Part shown: positions 58,501 through 64,000 of the stretch, in pieces
Numbering within the stretch: the first letter of the stretch is position 1
How the letters are laid out: each line of letters opens with the position of its first letter
Assembly (NCBI RefSeq): GCF_050624435.1
Contig: NC_134547.1
Span: 28,878,419-28,942,418, forward strand
Source: Tenrec ecaudatus
Taxonomy: Eukaryota; Chordata; Mammalia; Afrosoricida; Tenrecidae
DNA: 64,000 bases
Reading direction: 5' to 3'
Notes under the pieces: model-generated
The model's input: only the letters and a program-made list of their open reading frames with translations
Told to the model about the DNA's origin: nothing
Databases searched by the model: none
Program-made: the position numbers and the translations under genes

Positions 58501-58769
58501 GTATCTCCCTGAGATGTGGCCCTGCCGGGGGCGTGGCCTGCACAGGGAGCAGCTCATCTTCGAGCCAGTGTCCCGTGGTGGGGCTGCCACTGTCCTGCGC
58601 AGGCAGGCCTCACCGTCCACCTGTCCATCTCTCCTTAGAGTCCATGACACGCTGGGGCCAGGAGCTGTGTTTTGTGGTCTACCCCCAGGGCCCCCCGGAG
58701 GAGGAGGAAAATGGACCATGCCTGCCGTCCGCACTGCCCACCTCAGACAGGCCCCGGAAGACACACTGA
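44324..58769 (+). CDS. SLC7A10: asc-1 neutral amino acid transporter, complete, 11 coding exons
   Basis: Light chain of the asc-1 exchanger. In this family the protein moves small neutral amino acids (glycine, alanine, serine including D-serine, cysteine, threonine) without sodium across the plasma membrane, partnered with the 4F2hc heavy chain (SLC3A2). Coding exons: 44324-44474, 52693-52897, 55145-55296, 55674-55799, 55890-56043, 56657-56780, 56861-56964, 57300-57396, 57526-57675, 58289-58466, 58639-58769. They sum to 1572 nt, 523 codons plus TGA, the same length as human asc-1, and every junction is GT-AG with matching phase. The APC-family GSGIF signature is at residues 55-59. Cys154 is the extracellular cysteine expected to bond to 4F2hc. 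Twelve membrane segments are expected from the family. The start is the ATG before MAGHTQQPS, as in mammalian orthologues. No stop, frameshift or missing exon was seen. LRP3 lies tail to tail just downstream. Confidence 0.97.
44730..44938 (+). repeat. AfroSINE
   Basis: gctgcttaaccacaaggtcagcagttcaagtccaccagc..cctgccctacagggtcac, with the pieces slightly rearranged. Confidence 0.75.
45407..45605 (+). repeat. AfroSINE
   Basis: aggagccccatggcttagtgg..gctaaccacaagattagcagttccaaaccacc..ggtcactttgagtcagaattgacagtgag. Confidence 0.85.
46885..47070 (+). repeat. AfroSINE
   Basis: gggatgctaatcataaggtgggcaattcaaatccaccagccgctccatggg..gtcactatgagtagagttgacttgatggcag. Confidence 0.85.
47110..47322 (-). 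repeat. AfroSINE with internal duplication
   Basis: Reverse copy in which caggatagaaccgccctgttccataaagcccc is followed by a second version (caggacagaactgccctgctccataaagcccc), 47165-47237. Confidence 0.8.
47705..47830 (+). repeat. AfroSINE, internally deleted
   Basis: ggtggcattgtggttttgg..gggtcagcagttcaaacctaccc..aattgactgggtggcagtgag. The middle is missing. Confidence 0.65.
47858..48050 (+). repeat. AfroSINE
   Basis: taccttggcggtacagtggttaagcactcagctg..ttggtagtttgaacccacc..cctctgtcctcatggaccactgag. Confidence 0.75.
48051..51261. other. intron 1 single-copy sequence
   Basis: About 3.2 kb with no interspersed repeat recognised apart from a (CA)n tract. Open frames here follow the GC content and lack coding support. 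Confidence 0.45.
49522..49569 (+). repeat. (CA)n(CGCA)n microsatellite
   Basis: 16 CA units followed by CGCA units. Confidence 0.95.
51262..51470 (+). repeat. AfroSINE, degraded
   Basis: ctgggaggtgacaacagc..gaaattggtggttcaaggccaatcgg..gggtcaccgtgagccagaaccaaatccattgg. Confidence 0.55.
51505..51706 (+). repeat. AfroSINE
   Basis: gggagccttggtggccccgtgggttacgcattgggctgctaactgcaaggccagtggttcaaatcc..gggaatcaactcggcggc. One of the best-preserved copies. Confidence 0.9.
52693..52897 (+). CDS. SLC7A10: SLC7A10 coding exon 2
   Basis: Begins after CCCACAG with the completed glycine codon of GNIIGSGIF, the substrate-binding unwound part of membrane segment 1. It continues through [15 protein letters not shown]. 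The donor is GTGAGT. The exon follows the 8.2-kb first intron. Confidence 0.96.
54247..54440 (+). repeat. AfroSINE in SLC7A10 intron 2
   Basis: ggagtcttggcagattagtgggtacacattggactgctgaacacaaagtcagcagttccaaaccaccagcc..agagggtcactgtgagtc. Confidence 0.85.
55145..55296 (+). CDS. SLC7A10: SLC7A10 coding exon 3
   Basis: Encodes [18 protein letters not shown], a membrane segment, and the extracellular loop containing Cys154 in VFPNCIP, the predicted disulfide partner of 4F2hc. The preceding acceptor is TTGCCCAG and the donor is GTGAGT. Confidence 0.96.
55371..55558 (+). repeat. AfroSINE in SLC7A10 intron 3
   Basis: ggctgctaaccgcaaagtcagcagttcaaatccaccagctg..cacagggtcgaagtgagttggaatcaacttgacag, about 115 bp upstream of the exon 4 acceptor. 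Confidence 0.85.
55674..55799 (+). CDS. SLC7A10: SLC7A10 coding exon 4
   Basis: Encodes [20 protein letters not shown] and the next membrane segment ([12 protein letters not shown]). The acceptor is CCCCAG and the donor GTAGTG is a weaker match to consensus. Phase 1 on both sides. Confidence 0.95.
55890..56043 (+). CDS. SLC7A10: SLC7A10 coding exon 5
   Basis: Encodes [17 protein letters not shown] through [21 protein letters not shown]. The FAFSGWNF stretch is a conserved membrane segment of LAT-type SLC7 proteins. The donor is GTGAGT. Confidence 0.96.
56657..56780 (+). CDS. SLC7A10: SLC7A10 coding exon 6
   Basis: Encodes [41 protein letters not shown], the NLPRAI signature and a membrane segment shared by SLC7 light chains. 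The acceptor is CCACAG, the donor is GTGAGT, and the exon ends in phase 0. Confidence 0.96.
56861..56964 (+). CDS. SLC7A10: SLC7A10 coding exon 7
   Basis: Encodes [34 protein letters not shown]. The donor reads CAG|GTGCCT and lacks the usual +5 G, so it is weak. It is followed 17 bp later by a run of 19 G. The boundary is nonetheless required to keep frame with the next exon. Confidence 0.94.
56982..57000 (+). repeat. G19 homopolymer in SLC7A10 intron 7
   Basis: Nineteen consecutive G, starting 17 bp after the exon 7 donor, followed by agggg and further G-runs. Length may be uncertain because homopolymers are error-prone. Confidence 0.85.
57300..57396 (+). CDS. SLC7A10: SLC7A10 coding exon 8
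   Basis: Encodes [22 protein letters not shown] and the following TPIPALLVC, the canonical SLC7 motif region ([11 protein letters not shown]). The acceptor is CCCGCAG and the donor is GTAAGT. Confidence 0.96.
57526..57675 (+). CDS. SLC7A10: SLC7A10 coding exon 9
   Basis: Encodes [50 protein letters not shown], two membrane segments and a basic cytoplasmic loop. The acceptor is CCCCAG and the donor is GTGAGG, in phase 0. Confidence 0.96.
57772..57935 (+). repeat. AfroSINE in SLC7A10 intron 9
   Basis: ggtggcacgggagctaggaattgagcc..agcagctgcactcgggaaagatgaagcc..gactgtgagtcaaaattggctcagtggc, diverged. Confidence 0.7.
58289..58466 (+). CDS. SLC7A10: SLC7A10 coding exon 10
   Basis: Encodes the last two membrane segments ([16 protein letters not shown] and [20 protein letters not shown]). 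It ends in the cytoplasmic [11 protein letters not shown]. The acceptor is CCCCCAG and the donor is GTGAGC. Confidence 0.96.
58639..58769 (+). CDS. SLC7A10: SLC7A10 coding exon 11 (C-terminus and stop)
   Basis: Encodes the cytoplasmic tail starting [17 protein letters not shown], with an acidic EEEEN run, and ends RPRKTH with TGA at 58767-58769. The acceptor is CTCCTTAG. Confidence 0.95.
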
Positions 58770-58815
58770 GATGCCTGTGGAGACTGAAGCAGCAGCTGTT
58801 TCTGTTTACATATCC

Positions 58816-58821
58816 TTTATT
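58816..58821 (-). terminator. LRP3: minus-strand AATAAA, candidate LRP3 polyadenylation signal
   Basis: TTTATT on the plus strand, within CCAATAAAGGATATG read on the minus strand. If used, the LRP3 and SLC7A10 transcripts would overlap by roughly 170 bp at their 3' ends. Confidence 0.4.
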
Positions 58822-58964
58822 GGGGTCTTTTTGCAAAAACTTTGTTTTTTCTTCCTGGAAAAACAGAAGATCCCATTTTAGACGCTCGTCCGAAGGAAGC
58901 CCGAAGCTATGGACTGGGTCTCGTCTTAGCAGCGCCCTGCTAACCTTTCCCGAAACGGTCCGCA

Positions 58965-58970
58965 AATAAA
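58965..58970 (+). terminator. SLC7A10: SLC7A10 polyadenylation signal AATAAA
   Basis: Canonical AATAAA about 195 bp after the stop codon, followed by sequence containing TTGGTCACATGTG. It is the only canonical signal on this strand near the gene end. Confidence 0.8.
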
Positions 58971-59974
58971 GCAGGACTATTTGGTCACATGTGCCCCTCA
59001 GAATCCCTGGCGGGTGCCAATAGGGCTGAGGAGGCCAAGCTCAGGGCCCACATGGTGCAGATGCTCTTGGGGCGCCCCTTTGAAACGGAGGGTCTTGAGC
59101 TTGACCCAGAGCTGGCACCTGGGGCCACTGAGGAGCCCAAGGGGTAAGGGAGTCTGGGGAGGCACTTGACCTGCCCCTACCCCGAGCCCTCAATGCCAGT
59201 CTGCAGCTCAACACCAAGAGAGCTCAGTGCAGGTCAATTGAAAATGTTCTTTTTCCATACATCATCACGGGCATCAGAACCTCCTGGTTTACAGATGGGG
59301 AAACTGAGCCCCTGGGACAGGATTGGGAGGATTAGTTGTTGGTGTCTCCACATCTGTCCCCTAAAACATCAGACAGAAGGACCTCTTGGGGCCTCTGGGC
59401 CTGCAAGTGACCCCAGGGCTTCTCCTACCCCTAGCCCACATTCTCAGCCTTGGTGCCAGGAGACTTACCCTGCAGAGGGCACAGGGCCACCAGCCTGGCC
59501 AGGTGCCTGTGCCTACCACAGCACAAGGCTGGGGGCAGAGCTCCCTGACACCCAGGCCAGGTCCTTGAGGGAGGACAGGTAGTGCTCACCTGGCTAGGTG
59601 CAGAGTGCAGACCCTGCCCCACCCGCCCGCCTCACTGCAGGGACGGCAGTGACACGGAGGGGAGTCACCCCCTCTAGGAGAGTCGCAGGGGCTGCCACCG
59701 TGGAGATCCCTGTCCTGGCCCGCTCCCTTCTCAGGAAGGATCAAGTAAAGGGGGAGGCAGGAGGGAGGCCCTAGGTGCTTGTGTGGCCGACCCTCCCACC
59801 CCTGCAGGCCTCTCTCCTTGCCGGGCACCCACAGCCCCAGGGTGGGGAGAGTGTGGGCAGAAAAGCTGGGTTCGGGTTCCCATAAGAAAGAAGGCTACAC
59901 AAACATGGTAGAAATCAGTGTGTATTCCCTGGTTACAAAGCGGGGCGGTGGCAGTCACCAGCGTGTCCAGCATG

Positions 59975-60562
59975 TCAGCAGACCAGCAGGGCCTCATCGT
60001 CACTGGCCTCCAATATGGGGGAGCAGGGTGGCGGGGGGCTCCTGCAGGTGCCAAGCGACTCTGGTAGCTGAGGGCCAAGGGTGCTGCTGGCAATGGGGGC
60101 CGCGGAGTGCGGGTCCTGGGTAGGGCAGGGTTGCCAAGGTGTATCCACAGAGGCCGGACTGTCCACCGGAGGGTCCCTGCAGGTCTCTCTGTCCTTATCC
60201 GTGGGCCTGCACTCGGCGTCCTGACGGCCTGGGGGTGACTGCGGCATGGAAGGCCCCACCTCAGATGCCTGGCTGGTGGCACTGGGGAGCCCGTCGCCTG
60301 TCGCCACAGGACTGCCTGTGCCCACTCGGGGTGCCGAGGGGTCCGGGGCGGTCCCCGGGGCGGGCTGGAGGAGCCCATTGCCTAGCACTGTCTGTGAGGT
60401 GCGGGCGGCGCTCAGTAATGGTATCTGACCGCGAGGCGCCCGAGGGCGGTGAAAGAGCCTGTTCCAGAGGCGGCCGAGGTGGCGGCGGGAGGGGCCGCGG
60501 CGGGAAGCATGCCGGCGCATCTGCCTGCGCATGGCTGTGCGGAGGTTCTGCAACACTGAAGC
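59975..60562 (-). CDS. LRP3: LRP3 last coding exon: cytoplasmic tail
   Basis: 195 codons plus stop. Begins ASVLQNLRTAMRRQMRRHASRRGPSRR, an arginine-rich stretch, then a proline/serine-rich low-complexity region and the conserved end LEASDDEALLVC. The acceptor on the minus strand is CCCCGCAG. Confidence 0.94.
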   Translation of the reverse strand, partial: ASVLQNLRTAMRRQMRRHASRRGPSRRHLGRLWNRLFHRPRAPRGQIPLLSAARTSQTVLGNGLLQPAPGTAPDPSAPRVGTGSPVATGDGLPSATSQASEVGPSMPQSPPGRQDAECRPTDKDRETCRDPPVDSPASVDTPWQPCPTQDPHSAAPIASSTLGPQLPESLGTCRSPPPPCSPILEASDDEALLVC

Positions 60563-63110
60563 CTGCGGGGAGGACACGGTAGTTACGGGGGTGGCCTGGC
60601 CTGGAACGACTGCTGGGGCAGGACCTGGGCGTCAACATCGCCCCCCATAGGCACAAGACAGTATTGGCATCCCACCTAGTCACACCCCCACTCCACCAGT
60701 CGTCTGGCCTGCATCCAGCCTCCCCTCCCACCAGCACCTGACCCCGCAGACCCCTAGTCACCTGTGATGCGCTGTAGACAGGGAAGTCCTCCACCGGGGG
60801 AATGAGGCCCTGTGCAATGAGCTGGCCGTAGGAGGGGGGTGCCTCCCTCCGCACAAACTCCGCCTCCAGGCGCGTCATCTGCGTCTCAAAGGCCCTAAAA
60901 ATGGTCAGCAGGGAGCTGGTGGCTGGGCTGCTGGGCCCACTGCCGCCTCAACCCACTGACACAGTGGCCCTGCAGAAGTTTCAGAGACTGTCCATCTTTA
61001 CAGGAGCAGCCTCGTCTTTCTCCCACATACTGCTGGGGGCGGTGATTTAGCAACCTGATGCCTAACCCCCAGGACCTCCAGGGCTCGTTGGAGCTGGCAT
61101 TCCAAAAAATCCTCACCACCGTGGAAAAGATTCCAACTCATGGCCTCCCTGCAGAGCAGAGTAGAACTGGCCCTGTGGGTTTCTGATGCTGTCCATCTGC
61201 ACGCAGCAGAAAGCCTCGTCTTTCTCCGGAGCAGACCAACGGGTAACCCATGATGCACTGGGGCTCCCTACTCCTCCACACGGATCTCTGGAGATGCTCA
61301 GACCCCCCTGTGGGCAGAAGTCCACCTGTGCTTGGCCTGAACCCCAGTTTACAAACCCAAAGCTGTGGTCACAGTTTGTGGGCTTTCTTACAGGAAATGT
61401 GGAGCTGGGCCCCAGAGAGGCGCAGCCACCCACCTGTACTCCTGCGTGCGCAGCGAGTAGAGCTTGAAGGCGCAGCCCAGCGCGATGACCAGTAGCAGGC
61501 CGCAGACCAGGCTGCCGATGAGGGCCGCGGTGATGACCTTGCGGGGCACGGCAGCCAGGCAGCCGTGCTCGTCACTACCATCCTGGCAGTCCTCCTGGCC
61601 GTCGCAGCGCCATGTCTCAAAAATGCATAGGTTGGTGCCGCAGTGGAAGGTGCCAGGCTGGCAGGAGAAGCAGTTCTTCTCGTCGGCGCCATCGGGGCAG
61701 GTTTTCTGGTTGTTACAGCGGTCGGCGGGAGTGTAGCACAGGCCACTGCCACCCTCACAGGGATACTGGTCCGGCGGGCAGGCTGGGCAGCCTTGCTCAT
61801 CGCGGCCGCTGGCACAGTGCCACCAGCCGTCACAGCGCTGGGCCTCCGAGAAGCAGCCCTGGTCCCCCGCCTCCGCGTCACCCTCGCTGCTGCTGCTGCT
61901 GCCACATGGCTGCTCCCAGGGGAGGCAATAGCCCTTCACCTGGTAGGTGGCGTTGAAGCCGTGGCCGGCGCTGCGGGCGCGTGCATGGTAGGCCACGGTG
62001 AGGCGGCCCTGCGCAGCCTCCAGGCTGACCGGCCGGTGGTTACTGCGGTAGGACAGTGTCTGCAGCAGGCGGTCCCCGCGCTCGCCCAGCCCCTCGTACA
62101 CCTGCACATAGTCGTCGTAGCCCAGCCGCAGCTCAAGCTGCAACAGCACGCGCCGCGGGTCCTGTGTGTCCACCAGCCACGTGCAGTGCAGGTCCGAGGG
62201 CCCCCGGGCCGCACCAAACAGGTCTGGGGAAGCAAAGGAGCCGTAGAAGCTTCCCAGCCGTCGGCCGCACGCCAGATCCGGGCAGCCAGCCTCGTCCGAG
62301 CCGTCTCCGCAGTCCTGCGAGCCGTCGCAGCGGCGCTCCACCGGCAGGCAGCGCGTGGAGCGCGCCCCGCTGCAGGGGAAGGTGCCACCGGGGCACAGGC
62401 TGCCTGGCGGCTCCGAGGCGGGGGCTGAGCAGTTGCCCTCGTCCGAGCCATCCCCACATTCGTCCACGGTGTTACACTGCCACGGGCCCGGCAAGCACTT
62501 GCCGTTGTCACAGCGGTACTCGTCAGCCTGGCAGGCCGCCTGGCCCAGCTTCCCTGCAAGACAGATGGATGCAGCCGGTCAGGGGAAAGGGAGGGCAACT
62601 GGCCAGGGGCAAACAGGGTCTCTCTCCTGTGTGGGGGCGGCTGGGCCCCTCCTCACCAGGTCTCTGCCCCTCACAACTTTAGGAGAAAGGCTGGTCAGGG
62701 AGAGCTGGCAACCCCTCCCCCAATGAGGGTGGGTCTGGGCTAATCCCCGCCCCTACTCTAGACAAATTTAAGGGGGTCAGTGACCCACCACTCTGTCCTC
62801 AGATGGTCTGGGTGAGTGCGGGGAGGCGCTGCAGCACGCTCCTGGGTGGGGGTTCATTTGCCCTACCCTGCCCCGCTCCCCGATGCGAGTGTCACCTCGG
62901 ATGTAGGAGAGCCGGAAGCCCTGCGCCTGGCCAGAGCTGGAGGCGTCTGAGTGGAAGAAGATCCAGACGTGGTCGCGGGCTGAGATGAAGGCGGGCGGGA
63001 TGGCGGAGCCGCAGAGCCGGAAAGCCTCCTGGCGGGGTGGGGCTGCAGGGCCCAGCATGAGCCAGTCCAGGGAGCATTGGTGGGACTCCTCCACATCAAA
63101 GTTGCGGAAG
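59975..63110 (-). CDS. LRP3: LDL receptor-related protein 3, partial (5' exons outside window)
   Basis: Type I membrane protein of the LDL receptor superfamily. Four coding exons are present in transcript order: 63110-62896, 62553-61434, 60894-60762, 60562-59975. They join in frame to about 685 codons ending in a stop, against 770 residues for human LRP3, so the signal peptide and first part of CUB1 lie beyond position 64000. Order: rest of CUB1; two LDL-A repeats (each ending CGDGSDE.C); CUB2 beginning CGRRLGSFYG; three more LDL-A repeats (ending SGRDEQGC, PDGADEKNC, QDGSDEHGC); a membrane segment (ITAALIGSLVCGLLLVIALG); then a cytoplasmic tail of about 240 residues rich in proline and serine. 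A PPSY motif in the tail fits WW-domain (NEDD4-type) binding. The tail ends DDEALLVC. Ligands are poorly known, so the function stays at receptor-like. No frameshift was seen. Confidence 0.95.
60762..60894 (-). CDS. LRP3: LRP3 exon: juxtamembrane tail with PPSY motif
   Basis: Encodes AFETQMTRLEAEFVRREAPPSYGQL through PVEDFPVYSASQ. PPSY fits the PPxY consensus for WW domains. The acceptor is TTTTTAG and the donor is GTGACT. Confidence 0.93.
60955..61078 (-). repeat. AfroSINE fragment in LRP3 intron
   Basis: ttcagagactgtccatctttacaggagcagcctcgtctttctccc..ggcggtgatttagcaacctgatgcctaaccc, reverse orientation. Confidence 0.6.
61090..61268 (-). repeat. AfroSINE in LRP3 intron
   Basis: attccaactcatggcc..agagcagagtagaactggccctgtgggtttctgatgctg..aaagcctcgtctttctccgg..gggtaacccatgatgcactggggctcc. 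Confidence 0.75.
61434..62553 (-). CDS. LRP3: LRP3 large exon: LDL-A repeats, CUB2, membrane segment
   Basis: A single 1120-nt exon encoding two LDL-A repeats, CUB2, three LDL-A repeats, the transmembrane helix and the first cytoplasmic residues (KLYSLRTQEYR). The acceptor is CTTGCAG and the donor GTGGGT. The linker before LDL-A 3 carries a serine run (SSSSSEGDAEAG), encoded by a short trinucleotide tract and possibly variable in length. Confidence 0.95.
62896..63110 (-). CDS. LRP3: LRP3 exon: CUB1 second part
   Basis: Encodes FRNFDVEESHQCSLDWLMLG through GFRLSYIRG, the C-terminal part of the first CUB domain. The acceptor on the minus strand is CCCTGCAG and the donor is GTGACA. It starts and ends in phases that match the neighbouring exon. 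Confidence 0.94.
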
Positions 63111-64000
63111 CTGCAGGGCAGAGGGAAGGCTTGGGTGGGCGGGGCCTGCAGGAGGTGACTACAGGTGGGATTCAGGCAGAGGAAACCCGTCCCACGCCAC
63201 CCACTACCCCTGACCTTGGTATCCCAAATGTGCCTGGCTCTCCTACTGCCAGCCATTCTGAGGGACCCCGTGCCACCACCAGGGGTCCAAAGGCATTTAG
63301 AATCATGGCAGCTGGACAGTGTAGTGTCTGTCACATTTCACGCCACTGCAGCTCTCTGAAGAACCTCTCCTTAGCACACAGAGCACCCTACCCCAAAGCC
63401 AACATGGAAGGCCCACAAACTCATGCATGCACCCACAAGACGGGGCTGTGCCCATGTGGCTGACCTAAGCTGCAGGTGGGGGATCTTTTGTCACTAGGGA
63501 ACACTGGCCAGCTGCTGTGGGGCAGACAGGCCACAGAAACATTTCAAAGGCTCCATCCAGTTGTCTCACTTGCTCCCTTTGCGAGATGGCAAGATGAGGG
63601 CCTAGGGATAGGGTAGAGACTGCTGTGCCATCACGCCCTGTGCTTTGGGTTGTGGAGTGACTGCGGTCTTCTGGGTTTGGCCTTGAGAACATCTAAAGCA
63701 GACAGAACCCACAGTAGGGCCCCGAATCAGATGGTCTAAACCCCTCAGAACTACTCTACTGACCTCACTCCACTGCCCTCTGCCTGCCCTTGGGCTGCCT
63801 TCTGCCTGAGCACCCAGCCTTCTGCCTGGCTGCTTCCCTGCCGAGACCACTCTGGGCCCCTCCAGGAGCATGTTCTGGTCTTGTTGCTAGCCTGGCCACC
63901 TGAGAGGCAACTGGACCATGGCCACCAGTCTGCAAGCCTCGCTGGCTTAGAAATGCTGAGTTGACTGACAAGCGCCCCCCCCCCCCACACACACACCATG
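63111..64000 (-). other. LRP3: LRP3 intron reaching the window edge
   Basis: Upstream intron of LRP3. No further LRP3 exon is recognised before position 64000. A C-run and CA stretch lie at 63974-63996. Confidence 0.7.

Larger units (their letters stand above)
58770..58985 (+). other. SLC7A10: SLC7A10 3' UTR
   Basis: Short untranslated tail between the TGA and the expected cleavage site some 15 bp beyond the AATAAA. No repeat is recognised in it. It also contains a polyadenylation motif for the opposite strand (58816-58821). Confidence 0.75.
58816..59974 (-). other. LRP3: probable LRP3 3' UTR
   Basis: The interval after the LRP3 stop has no other gene. The only canonical AATAAA I found on the minus strand here is the complement of 58816-58821, which lies inside the SLC7A10 3' UTR. 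An AATACA variant just after the stop (near 59925) could give a much shorter tail. The extent is therefore inferred. Confidence 0.4.

Noticed and set aside
61643-62428. 261-codon plus-strand frame opposite LRP3
   Set aside because: Shadow of the LRP3 exon caused by its biased codon use; the minus-strand frame has the LDL-A and CUB cysteines.
1-64000. CRISPR arrays, operons or prokaryotic defence systems
   Set aside because: The spliced genes, SINEs and LINEs show mammalian nuclear DNA; repeats present are dispersed or microsatellite, not spaced direct repeats.

Overview
The window is nuclear DNA of a placental mammal, very probably an afrotherian (the elephant, sirenian, hyrax, aardvark, tenrec, golden mole and elephant-shrew group). 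The main evidence is the repeats. About thirty copies of one tRNA-derived SINE carry the AfroSINE body (gctgctaacc..aggtcagcagttc..ccacc..gctttctactcc..gggtcactatgagtc). There is also an RTE-clade LINE, ERVL-type LTRs and internal fragments, and L1 pieces sharing one 3' UTR. The species cannot be fixed from the sequence alone.

Only two protein-coding genes can be supported. They form the conserved tail-to-tail pair SLC7A10 - LRP3 (human 19q13.11). SLC7A10 (asc-1, a neutral amino acid exchanger) is complete on the + strand: eleven coding exons from 44324 to 58769 join in frame to 523 codons plus stop, with GT-AG introns throughout. Its start lies in a CpG island with a perfect NRF1-type palindrome about 120 bp upstream, and a canonical AATAAA follows the stop by about 200 bp. 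LRP3 (an LDL-receptor-related membrane protein with CUB and LDL-A modules) is on the - strand. Its last four coding exons (63110 down to 59975) are present and its 5' exons lie beyond the right edge.

Region by region: 1-13 kb is mostly single-copy sequence with one RTE LINE (2.7-4.5 kb) and few SINEs. It includes a long nearly repeat-free stretch (about 5.8-9.8 kb) and an orphan CpG-rich island near 12 kb. 13-42.5 kb is a repeat-dense zone of L1 3' ends, ERVL LTRs, two decayed ERVL internal regions (reverse transcriptase, integrase, dUTPase), two different mariner transposons, a Tigger-like element, a degenerate telomere-like array and many SINEs, several nested inside one another with readable target-site duplications. 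42.6-44.5 kb is the GC-rich promoter region of SLC7A10. 44.5-59 kb is SLC7A10, whose 8.2-kb first intron holds many SINEs. 59-64 kb is the 3' part of LRP3.

By synteny, the 44 kb upstream of SLC7A10 is the part of the CEBPA-SLC7A10 intergenic interval nearer SLC7A10; CEBPA itself is not in the window. The downstream myeloid enhancer of CEBPA (about +37 kb in mouse, +42 kb in human) could lie in the repeat-poor left part. I found no wholly new biological system. The most distinctive structures are a full-length-sized mariner broken by a stack of datable insertions, a telomere-like array joined to a truncated LTR, a G19 tract beside a weak SLC7A10 splice donor, a convergent polyadenylation motif in the SLC7A10 3' UTR, and an unexplained 90-codon frame in AT-rich DNA near 41.9 kb.
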